From NCBI GenBank assembly GCA_029940695.1, contig JAPYUP010000002.1, positions 1 through 64,000 on the forward strand: a stretch of DNA of 64,000 bases, given 5' to 3'. Shown in pieces: positions 56,274 to 64,000 of this stretch (position 1 is its first letter; the number at the start of each line of letters is the position of its first letter). The notes beneath the pieces were generated by a model, which saw only the letters and a program-made list of their open reading frames with translations, did no database searches and was not told where the DNA came from. The translations under genes were made by a program, and so were the position numbers. This DNA is from Candidatus Thalassarchaeaceae archaeon. Lineage in GTDB: Archaea > Thermoplasmatota > Poseidoniia > Poseidoniales > Thalassarchaeaceae.

Positions 56274-57338
56274 TTAGACTTCCAGTTCCTCGCTCCAATC
56301 ACCGCTGCGTGCCAATCTGTTCATTTTGGCACGGTGGGAGAAGGCGCGTTGGCTGGCGGCGTCGAAGTCGTCTCCCGAGCCAGCCCACTTCATCAGGGCC
56401 TCGGACTGGAGTGCCCTGCCATAAGAGTACGAAAGTTGCCACGGGTGCTCGATATCCATCTTGTTCATCAGATTCAGGTGGGCCGTGGCGTCCTCGTCAG
56501 ACTGCCCTCCGGAAAGGAAGACGATGCCGGGGAGATTGTGGGGGACGTGCTGGGTAAGGCAATCTACGGTCATTTGGGCGACCCTCTCCCTCGATATCTG
56601 GGTCTCGCATCCCTTGCCGGCAATCACCATGTTCGGTTTGAGCAGGGAGCCGGGGATATGGACGCCTTGGGCAGCACACTCAGCGAAAGTTGCATCTAGG
56701 GTAGTGGATGTGACTTCGAAGCAACGCTGGGCATCATGTTCCCCCTCCATCAGGACTTCTGGTTCGATGATGGGCACTAGGCCCTGCTCCTGACAGATGG
56801 CAGCATACCGTGCGAGTGCGTGGGCGTTGGCGGAGACGCAGGCCTCGCTTGGAATGCCATCTCCGATTCTGATTACAGCGCGCCACTTGGCGAAGCGGGC
56901 ACCCAAAGCGAAATACTCGGTGCAGCGTTCCCTGAGGCCATCGAGTCCCTCTGTCACCTTCTCATCTGCGTGATGTGCTAGGTCCTTGGCACCAGTGTCG
57001 ACCTTGATTCCAGGGTGAATGCCCCTAGAAGAGAGTGCATCAGGAATCAGGGTCCCATCGTCCATGGACTGGCGTATCGTCTCATCAAATAGGATCACTC
57101 CGCTGACGGCCGACTCATAGCCTTCGGTGGCGAACAGGTTGGCGCGATACGCACGCCTCGCCTCTGACGATGGTTCTACTCCGACTGCTTGCAGTCTGTT
57201 TGACATCGTTCCGTTGCTCTCATCAGCAGCTAGAACGCCCCTCCCAGGAGCCACTAGTTCCCTAGCTGTTCTCTCCAAGAGCTCCTTGTCCAATCCCAGA
57301 CCTCGCTCCACGGAGGGTGGAGTCAGAAAAGAAGCCAT
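56274..57338 (-). CDS. Class I fructose-bisphosphate aldolase (eukaryote/bacterial FBA-I type)
   Basis: LVAPGRGVLAADESNGTMSNRL, GVILFDETIRQS, FAKWRAVIRIGDGIPSE, VPIIEPEVLMEGEHD, SLLKPNMVIAGK, GIVFLSGGQSDEDAT. Confidence 0.95.
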   Translation of the reverse strand: MASFLTPPSVERGLGLDKELLERTARELVAPGRGVLAADESNGTMSNRLQAVGVEPSSEARRAYRANLFATEGYESAVSGVILFDETIRQSMDDGTLIPDALSSRGIHPGIKVDTGAKDLAHHADEKVTEGLDGLRERCTEYFALGARFAKWRAVIRIGDGIPSEACVSANAHALARYAAICQEQGLVPIIEPEVLMEGEHDAQRCFEVTSTTLDATFAECAAQGVHIPGSLLKPNMVIAGKGCETQISRERVAQMTVDCLTQHVPHNLPGIVFLSGGQSDEDATAHLNLMNKMDIEHPWQLSYSYGRALQSEALMKWAGSGDDFDAASQRAFSHRAKMNRLARSGDWSEELEV

Positions 57339-57386
57339 CGTCGGAAATCTCTGTGACTCAGCAGCGTTTGAGGGCGGGAATTCTCC

Positions 57387-58340
57387 CTATGCGTCGATCT
57401 CGGAGGAGACGAGCCTGTGAACCCCTGAAGAGACCTCGATGACCTCTGATTGCACGGAGGCCCTCTCGTTGCCTAGGAACTCGACGCCTCTGGTTCGGCC
57501 ACTGCACACGCCGGTGCCTATGAAGACCGAGTCCTCCGATGCGCAGAGCTCATCGCGAGCCCAGATTCGCTCGATGTCGCCTTCTATCATGAGCTCGGCA
57601 CGCTCCCGGTGCCCTTCGTTCTTGAACACGAGGCGTCCCTCGAACGAAGCATCGAGCCCACGCAAAGCAGTGGCGGTGATGACTCCCTCGGGTGCTGCCC
57701 CTATGCCCATCAGCATGTCGATCTGAGAATTTGGGTCCGCGGCATCGAGGGCGGCAGAGATGTCCCCGTCACCTATGAGCATTATATCGGCATCGAGCGC
57801 ACGCAAGTCACGGAGAAGGTCCTCGTGCCGGGGGCGGTCCATGACCACGATTCGGAGTTCGTTCGGACGCTTGTCGAGAGCCGCGCATGCCGCCTCGACG
57901 TTGTAGGCCACGTCGGCCTCTAGGCTGACTTCGCCAGCGATGGCCGCGGGCCCAGCAATCTTGTCCATGTAGCAGTCTGGAGCGTGGAGCAGAGATCCCC
58001 TCGGGCCCGCTGAAAGGACTGCCATGGCGTTCGGAAGGTCCAGAGCTACGTGGTTGGTGCACTCCAAGGGGTCGACTGCGATGTCAATTGAAATTGCAGA
58101 GGGGTCCCCCTGCATTGAGCCGAGCGGTTCTCCAATCCAAAGCATGGGCGCATCGTCGCGCTCTCCCTCCCCGATGGCGACCCTGCCGTCGAACGGCACG
58201 GTGTCGAAAACCGCTCGCATGGCCTCGACTGCAGCTCCATCGGCTGCCTTGCGATCACCGCGGCCCTTCCATTTGGCAGCGGCCACAGCAGCGGCCTCGG
58301 TCGCACGCAGAAAGTGCGGAACCAAATCGGTAGTCGCCAT
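57387..58340 (-). CDS. glpX: Class II fructose-1,6-bisphosphatase
   Basis: RATEAAAVAAAKWKGRGDRKAADGAAVEAMR, GRVAIGEGERDDAPMLWIGEPLG, AVDPLECTNHVALDLPNAMAVLS, GIGAAPEGVITATALRGL. Confidence 0.95.
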   Translation of the reverse strand: MATTDLVPHFLRATEAAAVAAAKWKGRGDRKAADGAAVEAMRAVFDTVPFDGRVAIGEGERDDAPMLWIGEPLGSMQGDPSAISIDIAVDPLECTNHVALDLPNAMAVLSAGPRGSLLHAPDCYMDKIAGPAAIAGEVSLEADVAYNVEAACAALDKRPNELRIVVMDRPRHEDLLRDLRALDADIMLIGDGDISAALDAADPNSQIDMLMGIGAAPEGVITATALRGLDASFEGRLVFKNEGHRERAELMIEGDIERIWARDELCASEDSVFIGTGVCSGRTRGVEFLGNERASVQSEVIEVSSGVHRLVSSEIDA

Positions 58341-58365
58341 GTGGCTGGGAGGGGGGGCGAGACGT

Positions 58366-58866
58366 TCAATCCTGCGGGTCACCCTTTGACTTCCTTACCA
58401 CGTGGACGTCCTGTACTCTGGCGTTCGGGTACTGGCCCTCGGAGTCCTTCTCAATCGGCTTGAGCATATCCCAAGCACACAAAAGCCCGGCGCTGACGCC
58501 ACACAGCGCTTCCATCTCCACCCCTGTCGTCCAGTGAGTCCGAACCGAAACAGTGCAACGCAATCCTGCTTTCTCGACCTCCCAGTCGACCGTGCAGCCT
58601 TCGATTGGCACGGGGTGGCAGTGCGGCAGGGTCCTAGGGGTCTCCTTGACAGCCTGGATTGAAGCAACAGTGGATGCCTCGCGCACGTCTCCCTTGGGCG
58701 AGCGGCCATTCGCGACCACGTCTAGTCCCTCGGGGGACAGCGTCAGAACACCAGTTGCAACGGCCTCACGGGCGACGACCGGTTTTGAGCCGACGTCTAC
58801 GATACCGGTCCACGAGCCATCCATAACCACACCAGACACCCCTCGGATAGGATGCTCCCTCTTCAT
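58366..58866 (-). CDS. moaC: Cyclic pyranopterin monophosphate synthase
   Basis: IVDVGSKPVVAREAVATGVLTLS, KGDVREASTVASIQAVKETPRTLPHCHPVPI, TTGVEMEALCGVSAGLLCAWDMLK. Confidence 0.92.
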   Translation of the reverse strand: MKREHPIRGVSGVVMDGSWTGIVDVGSKPVVAREAVATGVLTLSPEGLDVVANGRSPKGDVREASTVASIQAVKETPRTLPHCHPVPIEGCTVDWEVEKAGLRCTVSVRTHWTTGVEMEALCGVSAGLLCAWDMLKPIEKDSEGQYPNARVQDVHVVRKSKGDPQD

Positions 58867-58918
58867 AGGCTCGCAAGATTGGCATTGGGATGAAATACCA
58901 ACATGTGGATTGGGTAGT

Positions 58919-59179
58919 ATGGCGGAGGCGTTCCGTGACAGGGCCACCCCCGGGACGGTGCCGATCCTGATATCGGGCTTGGCACACGACAGGCCCGCTA
59001 CCGATGGTGTCAAGCTGCAGGTGATCGACGACCTCTGCGTTGGCTGCTCGTACTGCCTGATGGCTTGCAAAGACGATGCCCTAGTCGTCGAAGGGCTGTG
59101 CGAGGTCATCGAGCAGAATTGCACCGACTGCCTCCTATGCCTGCTGTGGTGCCCGACGGGCGCCTTAGTGTATGCATGA
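58919..59179 (+). CDS. 2[4Fe-4S] ferredoxin-like protein
   Basis: CVGCSYCLMAC and CTDCLLCLLWCPTGAL. Confidence 0.88.
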   Translation: MAEAFRDRATPGTVPILISGLAHDRPATDGVKLQVIDDLCVGCSYCLMACKDDALVVEGLCEVIEQNCTDCLLCLLWCPTGALVYA

Positions 59180-60533
59180 GGTGGAATTAGTGGGGAAATC
59201 GAAGGCCGTAGTGATTGGTGCGGGCGTCGGGGGGCTGTCATCGGCAGCCCAACTCGCACAGACAGGAAAGTACGATGTCTCGGTATACGAGAGGATGTCA
59301 TTCGCTGGCGGTCGCTTCACTCAACACGACCACGACGGGTTTCAGATTCCCACTGGCGCGGTCCACATGATTCCGCACGGGTGCAAAGGGCCATTCGCAG
59401 ACCTCCTGTTGGGGAAGCGTAGCAAAGGAGGGCTGGATCTCGGGCGTCACGGCGTCGAGTTCCTCCCGACGACCAAGTTCGCTTGCCAACTCAAGGACGG
59501 CAGCCTCTACGGCGCTGATTCTGTCTATGGTATCCTGCCTTGGTTCCCAATGAAAAATGCGCTGAACCTGCCCCGGCTCCTCGCTAAGCGCGCCAAGCGG
59601 CCCTGGGGGAATGAGACCGAGGATGGACGAACATGGCTGAAGCGCTTGTTCACGGACGACTTCATTGACTTCTTGGATGCGTTTTCCAACTTCGCCATCA
59701 GCCTGCGCTTCGACCAGATGCCTGCCTCGACAGTCATCAGGATACTGCAGAACTCATTCTGGAGCGACAGGCCCTATATTCCCAAAGGCGGGTGCAAGGG
59801 AGTGATTGATGGATTGAAGGCTGATTTGAAGCAGCATGGGGCGCGAGTCAAGTTATCGCACGAGATTACCGAGATTCTTCCCGGTGAGGCGGAGGAGTCC
59901 ACCAAGGAGAAGCGATTCTGCATAGGCGTGAGGCGCCGGGGCAGGGAAAACCCGACTTGGTTAGGTGCCGATGCAATAGTCCACAATGGCGGGCACCCAA
60001 ACCTCCTGAGCTCCCTCTCTGATGACTTCGAGGTGGCAGAGGGCGTCCGTGAACAGGTCGCGAACACACAGGCAGTCGGCGGAATCGGATTCGTCTTCGA
60101 CCTCGACGACGAGATTCCACACCGTGACAGTGGTGTAACGATGCTGCCGAACCTCGACAGAGTAGGCGGATACGTGATACCGACATTCTCGGAGCCTGGA
60201 TTGGCCCCCGAGGGAAGACACATGATGATCACACACCAGTACGTCCCCGACCCCAGCGTGAAGTCCGAGATTTCCAAAGGTAGGGATGATCTCTACGAAG
60301 CGATACCATGGCTCTCCGACCACGGCGAGGAGTTGTGCGTGCACACCTACCATAGGAACTGGCCGTGCAACCGCGCCCCACAGGGCGCGGAGTTACCGGC
60401 TGACATCGGGGTCGAGGGTATCAGGCTCGTTGGGGATGGAGTGAAGGGACATGGGTGGATGATGGTAGAGGGGATTGCGGCCAACGTCCCTAGCGCTGTG
60501 AGAGACGTCAGCAGAACAATGGATGGGGCCTAG
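59172..60533 (+). CDS. Phytoene desaturase / carotenoid isomerase / RetSat-like FAD oxidoreductase
   Basis: KAVVIGAGVGGLSSAAQLAQTGKYDVSVYERMSFAGGRFTQHDHDGFQIPTGAVHMI; C-terminal EGIRLVGDGVKGHGWMMVEGIA. Confidence 0.82.
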   Translation: MHEVELVGKSKAVVIGAGVGGLSSAAQLAQTGKYDVSVYERMSFAGGRFTQHDHDGFQIPTGAVHMIPHGCKGPFADLLLGKRSKGGLDLGRHGVEFLPTTKFACQLKDGSLYGADSVYGILPWFPMKNALNLPRLLAKRAKRPWGNETEDGRTWLKRLFTDDFIDFLDAFSNFAISLRFDQMPASTVIRILQNSFWSDRPYIPKGGCKGVIDGLKADLKQHGARVKLSHEITEILPGEAEESTKEKRFCIGVRRRGRENPTWLGADAIVHNGGHPNLLSSLSDDFEVAEGVREQVANTQAVGGIGFVFDLDDEIPHRDSGVTMLPNLDRVGGYVIPTFSEPGLAPEGRHMMITHQYVPDPSVKSEISKGRDDLYEAIPWLSDHGEELCVHTYHRNWPCNRAPQGAELPADIGVEGIRLVGDGVKGHGWMMVEGIAANVPSAVRDVSRTMDGA

Positions 60534-60965
60534 TCAGCCGAGCCCGGCCTTCCATACCTCTCCGTCCACGCGGACTTCCTTCTTCCATAGCGGTGCCTGC
60601 CCCTTCAGCTCGGAAATCAGCCACGAGCAGGCAGCGAAGCCCTCCGCTCGATGGGCAGAGCCCACATGAATGCATACGATTGGCTCACCTGGCCCCACCG
60701 AGCCGGTTCTATGGGCCATCACCACAGAGCTGACTCCGAAACTGTCCACGGCTTGCTCGGCGAGGCTCTCAAGGACACTGAGGAGCATCTCCTCCCAGGC
60801 ATCGAACTCCAGTCGCTCAACGCGGACTCCGTCCTCCCGTCCCCGTGTCAGGCCGACGAAGCTGATGACGCTGCCGCAACCATCGGCGTCGACCAGCGCT
60901 CGGAGCGCTTCGGGGTCGAGTATGTCTTCGGCGACTTCGACGTGGACACTGCCTGTGCTGGACAT
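60534..60965 (-). CDS. moaE: Molybdopterin synthase catalytic subunit
   Basis: GSVISFVGLTRGREDGVRVERLEFDAWEEM, VMAHRTGSVGPGEPIVCIHVGSAHRAEGFAACSWLISELKGQAPLWKKEV. Confidence 0.93.
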   Translation of the reverse strand: MSSTGSVHVEVAEDILDPEALRALVDADGCGSVISFVGLTRGREDGVRVERLEFDAWEEMLLSVLESLAEQAVDSFGVSSVVMAHRTGSVGPGEPIVCIHVGSAHRAEGFAACSWLISELKGQAPLWKKEVRVDGEVWKAGLG

Positions 60966-60983
60966 GCTCTCGGCACCTGAGCG

Positions 60984-62357
60984 TTGGCATTCCTGCTTCA
61001 ATCCGCCGCTACGAACCATTCATTCCCGAACCGCCGGTCGCCGAAACCAGAGTGGGGACTGGAGATGCGCACCGAGCCGCCCGGGGGGCACGAAGCAACC
61101 GCAGAACGGAGAGCCGCACGAAAAGCAGTAGAATTGGCGGAGCCGATTCACATCCTAGGCGCTGGTCTGTCAGGGTTGGCTGCGGCAGCCACGCTCGCTA
61201 GCGCTGGGAGGAATGTCCACGTTCACGATATCCGCGAGGACAGTGGAGCGCGGTTCGATGGTGACTTCCAGGGCATCGAGAACTGGACCAGTGACGCTGA
61301 CTTCTTCGACGAGATGCGTGACTGGGGGCTTGATCCTAGCGAATTCAAGTCGGATGCGTTCGACGTCATCGACCTAGTCCACCCCGACGATGTGATCACC
61401 CAGCCTAGCACAGACAGCGTCGCCTTCAGAGTCGTACAGAGGGGTACCGAAGGGCACACCATCGACCAAGGGCTCAAGCGCATGGCCATCGAGGCAGGCG
61501 CTGAGATTCACTACGGCACGCGGAGGGAGCCCGGGGACTGTCACATTGTCGCCGCAGGGCCGAGGGAGTCCAGCGCAGTGGCCTTCGGCGAGATCTTTCA
61601 CACCGACCACCCCAACCACGTAACCTTCCAACTGAACGACAAGCTGGCACCTGGTGCCTACTCCTATCTCATCATAATCGATGGCATAGGCCTGATCTGC
61701 ACTTGCTTGTGGCGCCAGCAGCGCAAGAGCACTCGCCACCTCAACGAGACAATCGCTTGGTACGAGCAGCACTATGACCTGAACAGGAGGCCAATCAAGC
61801 GAGTGGGTGGTAAGGGAGACTTCGGTCTACCGACGCGGTACGTCCACGAGGGGCGCTACTACGTCGGGGAAGCCGGTGGGCTACAGGACTTCATGTGGGG
61901 TTTCGGTATGCGCTATGCCATCACCAGCGGCGTGCTCGCGGCGAAGGCCGTGCTGGGGGAATGCGACTACGAAACAGAGGTACGACGGCGCCTAGTTCCA
62001 CTGGTTAGGGCAAGTGCAATCAATCGCTTCCTGATGAACAGAGTCGGAAATCGCGGCTTCAAGATGGTCGCGAGATACTGGATGTGGAACCAGAGTCGCA
62101 AGGGCGACGGACTTGCATTCATGCGCTGGCTCTACAAACCCGGCTTGGGGCGGAGAACAATCTGGCCGATGGTTAGGCTCGGAATGCTACGTCGCAAGCA
62201 GCTGACCGACGGTAGGACAGTGCACCGCATGCCGTTCAGGAAGGCCCTCAAGAGAGACATTTGGGAGCCGGGTGCAAGGGCGATGGAGATAGGAGAGGAG
62301 TGGCGGTCGGTCCAACGAGGCGAGAGGATGAAGCCACGTGGGGAATCTGACTCCTGA
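60984..62357 (+). CDS. FAD-dependent oxidoreductase (geranylgeranyl reductase-like)
   Basis: EPIHILGAGLSGLAAAATLASAGRNVHVHDIR; HEGRYYVGEAGGLQDFMWGFGMRYAITSG. Start uncertain (61064 plausible). Confidence 0.8.
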   Translation: MAFLLQSAATNHSFPNRRSPKPEWGLEMRTEPPGGHEATAERRAARKAVELAEPIHILGAGLSGLAAAATLASAGRNVHVHDIREDSGARFDGDFQGIENWTSDADFFDEMRDWGLDPSEFKSDAFDVIDLVHPDDVITQPSTDSVAFRVVQRGTEGHTIDQGLKRMAIEAGAEIHYGTRREPGDCHIVAAGPRESSAVAFGEIFHTDHPNHVTFQLNDKLAPGAYSYLIIIDGIGLICTCLWRQQRKSTRHLNETIAWYEQHYDLNRRPIKRVGGKGDFGLPTRYVHEGRYYVGEAGGLQDFMWGFGMRYAITSGVLAAKAVLGECDYETEVRRRLVPLVRASAINRFLMNRVGNRGFKMVARYWMWNQSRKGDGLAFMRWLYKPGLGRRTIWPMVRLGMLRRKQLTDGRTVHRMPFRKALKRDIWEPGARAMEIGEEWRSVQRGERMKPRGESDS

Positions 62358-63267
62358 AGGTGCATCGAGGCTCCGTTTGGTTGATATGGCGTCCCTCGGT
62401 GGAATCTCCATGACATCGTGGCCTGAGCTGGAGCCGATGCAGAACAATCTGGTGAACTACGGGGTCACCGACAACGGCATCGCCGTCATCGAGCTGTCCT
62501 CTGACTCGTCCGGAGAGCCCTGGACAGAGGGCAAGACCTCGGTCAACACCTACACCCATGCCATGATGCGTGACATCGACGAGGCCGTGCTGCGCGCCCG
62601 CTTCGACGATGACGTCGCTGTGATCATCCTCACCGGGCACGGCGAGAAGTTCTTCTCAGCAGGAGCGAGCATCAGCATGCTCGACTCAGTGAGTCCCGGC
62701 TTCAAGTACTTCTTCTGTCTTCACGCCAACGAGACTCTCAGCAGGCTCGAGCAGACCCCCAAGCTGGTCATAGCCGCCCTGAACGGCCACGCAGTCGGCG
62801 GAGGGCTCGAGATCGCGATGTCCGCCGATATCCGCGTCGCCCGCAAGGACTCGGGGCAAGTCGGCCTGCCAGAGGTGTCCCTAGGCGTGCTCGCCGGGAC
62901 CGGTGGCACCGCTAGGCTCTCTCGCCTCGTCGGCAAGGCGAAGGCGATGGAGATTATGGTGACTGGCAGGAAGTTCTCGTACGAGGAGGCCAAGGACATT
63001 TCCCTGGTCCACGACATCTGGGATGGCAGCCTCGAAGAATTCCAACAGGACGTCATTGACTATGCCGGCCAGTTCACCCTTCCAATGGCAGCCAGCAAGG
63101 CGATTGGGAACATCAAGCGCAGCGTCCAGAGTGGAATGGAGATCCCGCTCGAGTACCACCTCGCATTGGAGCGCGAGCTGCAGTCGGACCTGTTCCAGAG
63201 CTCGGATGCCAAGGAAGGCATAGCCGCCTACGTCGAGAAGAAGACGCCGCGCTTCAAGGGCAAGTGA
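62338..63267 (+). CDS. Enoyl-CoA hydratase/isomerase (crotonase) family
   Basis: VAVIILTGHGEKFFSAGASISML, KLVIAALNGHAVGGGLEIAMSADIRVARKDSGQVGLPEVSLGVLAGTGGTARLSRLVG. Start probably 62386 or 62410. Confidence 0.93.
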   Translation: MGNLTPEGASRLRLVDMASLGGISMTSWPELEPMQNNLVNYGVTDNGIAVIELSSDSSGEPWTEGKTSVNTYTHAMMRDIDEAVLRARFDDDVAVIILTGHGEKFFSAGASISMLDSVSPGFKYFFCLHANETLSRLEQTPKLVIAALNGHAVGGGLEIAMSADIRVARKDSGQVGLPEVSLGVLAGTGGTARLSRLVGKAKAMEIMVTGRKFSYEEAKDISLVHDIWDGSLEEFQQDVIDYAGQFTLPMAASKAIGNIKRSVQSGMEIPLEYHLALERELQSDLFQSSDAKEGIAAYVEKKTPRFKGK

Positions 63268-63279
63268 GTCGCTGGTCCG

Positions 63280-63726
63280 CTACGGCTGAAACCTCATGAT
63301 TGTCTCAATCGGACAGTTGTCAACTACTGCGATGCCATAGTCATACATCTCCGAGACCCATCTCTCATCGTTCATTTCCGACTGGGACCAAATGATCTTG
63401 ATGTCGCCATACCACTGCATTCGCTGAGATATTCTGGATACCAAGTCCCAATGGTCTAAGTCACCTAGTAGAATGATGACATCCACTTGGGAGTCTATGT
63501 CTTCAATTGTCTCGTGGGCATTCAAGTCGATATTTTCTAAGCGAGTGGATTGCAGGCACACCATGTGAACCGCTCTACCAAGTTTCCTCAGAGCCCCAGT
63601 CAGCTTGTGGATATCCTGATTGAAATCTTGTTTTGTTCCGATAATTGCCCAGTTTTCCTGCTCCATCGCCCACTCCGCTGCTGCCCGCCCCCCAGTCAAC
63701 CTGAGCGTGTGCAAGTCGATGCCCAC
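63280..63726 (-). CDS. CoA-binding-domain (YccU/COG1832-like) protein
   Basis: ENWAIIGTKQDFNQDIHKLTGALRKLGRAVHMV ... VDVIILLGDLDHWDLV ... IKIIWSQSEMNDERWVSEMYDYGIAVVDNCPI. Confidence 0.65.
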   Translation of the reverse strand: MGIDLHTLRLTGGRAAAEWAMEQENWAIIGTKQDFNQDIHKLTGALRKLGRAVHMVCLQSTRLENIDLNAHETIEDIDSQVDVIILLGDLDHWDLVSRISQRMQWYGDIKIIWSQSEMNDERWVSEMYDYGIAVVDNCPIETIMRFQP

Positions 63727-63874
63727 ATCCCTAGAAGTGAAGCCGTGCCCCTAAGTCCTCGCCCGAACATAGTCGAACAAATATTGGTGTGAATCATCAC
63801 ACCTTCCATGTTCGGCGAACTAATTATTCGATGAAACCCCTCCGACCTACTGGCGAGAAAGTCGGGGTTTGGGC

Positions 63875-64000
63875 ATGAATACGAGGAAGGGTTTGCGTGG
63901 CAGAAGGATTCCCAATACTGATGGAAGTGAGATCGCTAGGGGCATTTCCCTGTCGATCAAGAGACTGATGGATCGCCGTATCATCCTTGTCGACGAATCG
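63875..64000 (+). CDS. N-terminal fragment of hypothetical protein running off window end
   Basis: Open frame MNTRKGLRGRRIPNTDGSEIARGISLSIKRLMDRRIILVDES to base 64000. Confidence 0.4.
   Translation, partial: MNTRKGLRGRRIPNTDGSEIARGISLSIKRLMDRRIILVDES

Noticed and set aside
1-64000. CRISPR arrays, transposases, integrases, toxin-antitoxin or phage modules
   Set aside because: No regularly spaced direct repeats and no recognisable mobile-element or defence proteins were seen in the ORF translations.

Overview
This 64 kb window looks like the chromosome of a GC-moderate euryarchaeon. The gene set (RPA, PCNA, Orc1/Cdc6, Pelota, fibrillarin/Nop5, TFS, GatD, a complete A/V-type ATP synthase operon, GGPP synthase, geranylgeranyl reductase) mixed with bacterial-type genes (RNase PH, Fpg/MutM, GlpX, class I aldolase) suggests the Marine Group II / Poseidoniales lineage. 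That placement is inference only. I see about 60 protein genes, tRNA-Phe(GAA), tRNA-Gly(UCC), two AT-rich intergenic regions and one large non-coding gap that may hold a structured RNA. I see no CRISPR array, rRNA operon, IS element or prophage. The most interesting items are: (1) a large membrane protein downstream of the ATP synthase operon that keeps the EGY/site-2-protease scaffold but has lost HExxH (SHLRS instead); (2) a divergent TBP-like two-lobe protein in a three-gene operon; (3) a HemC-like protein without the cofactor cysteine context; (4) a fused phosphopantetheine adenylyltransferase and DUF359-type (GTP-dependent dephospho-CoA kinase) protein; (5) a putative origin region next to orc1/cdc6, with a second AT-rich region carrying TTCCACTGGAA beside a very large wHTH protein; (6) an approximately 390 bp gap with strong stem-loop potential; (7) a secreted repeat protein at the left edge, missing from the supplied ORF track; (8) a Na+-type signature in the ATP synthase c-subunit. 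All family calls come from motif recognition by eye; no database search was run.
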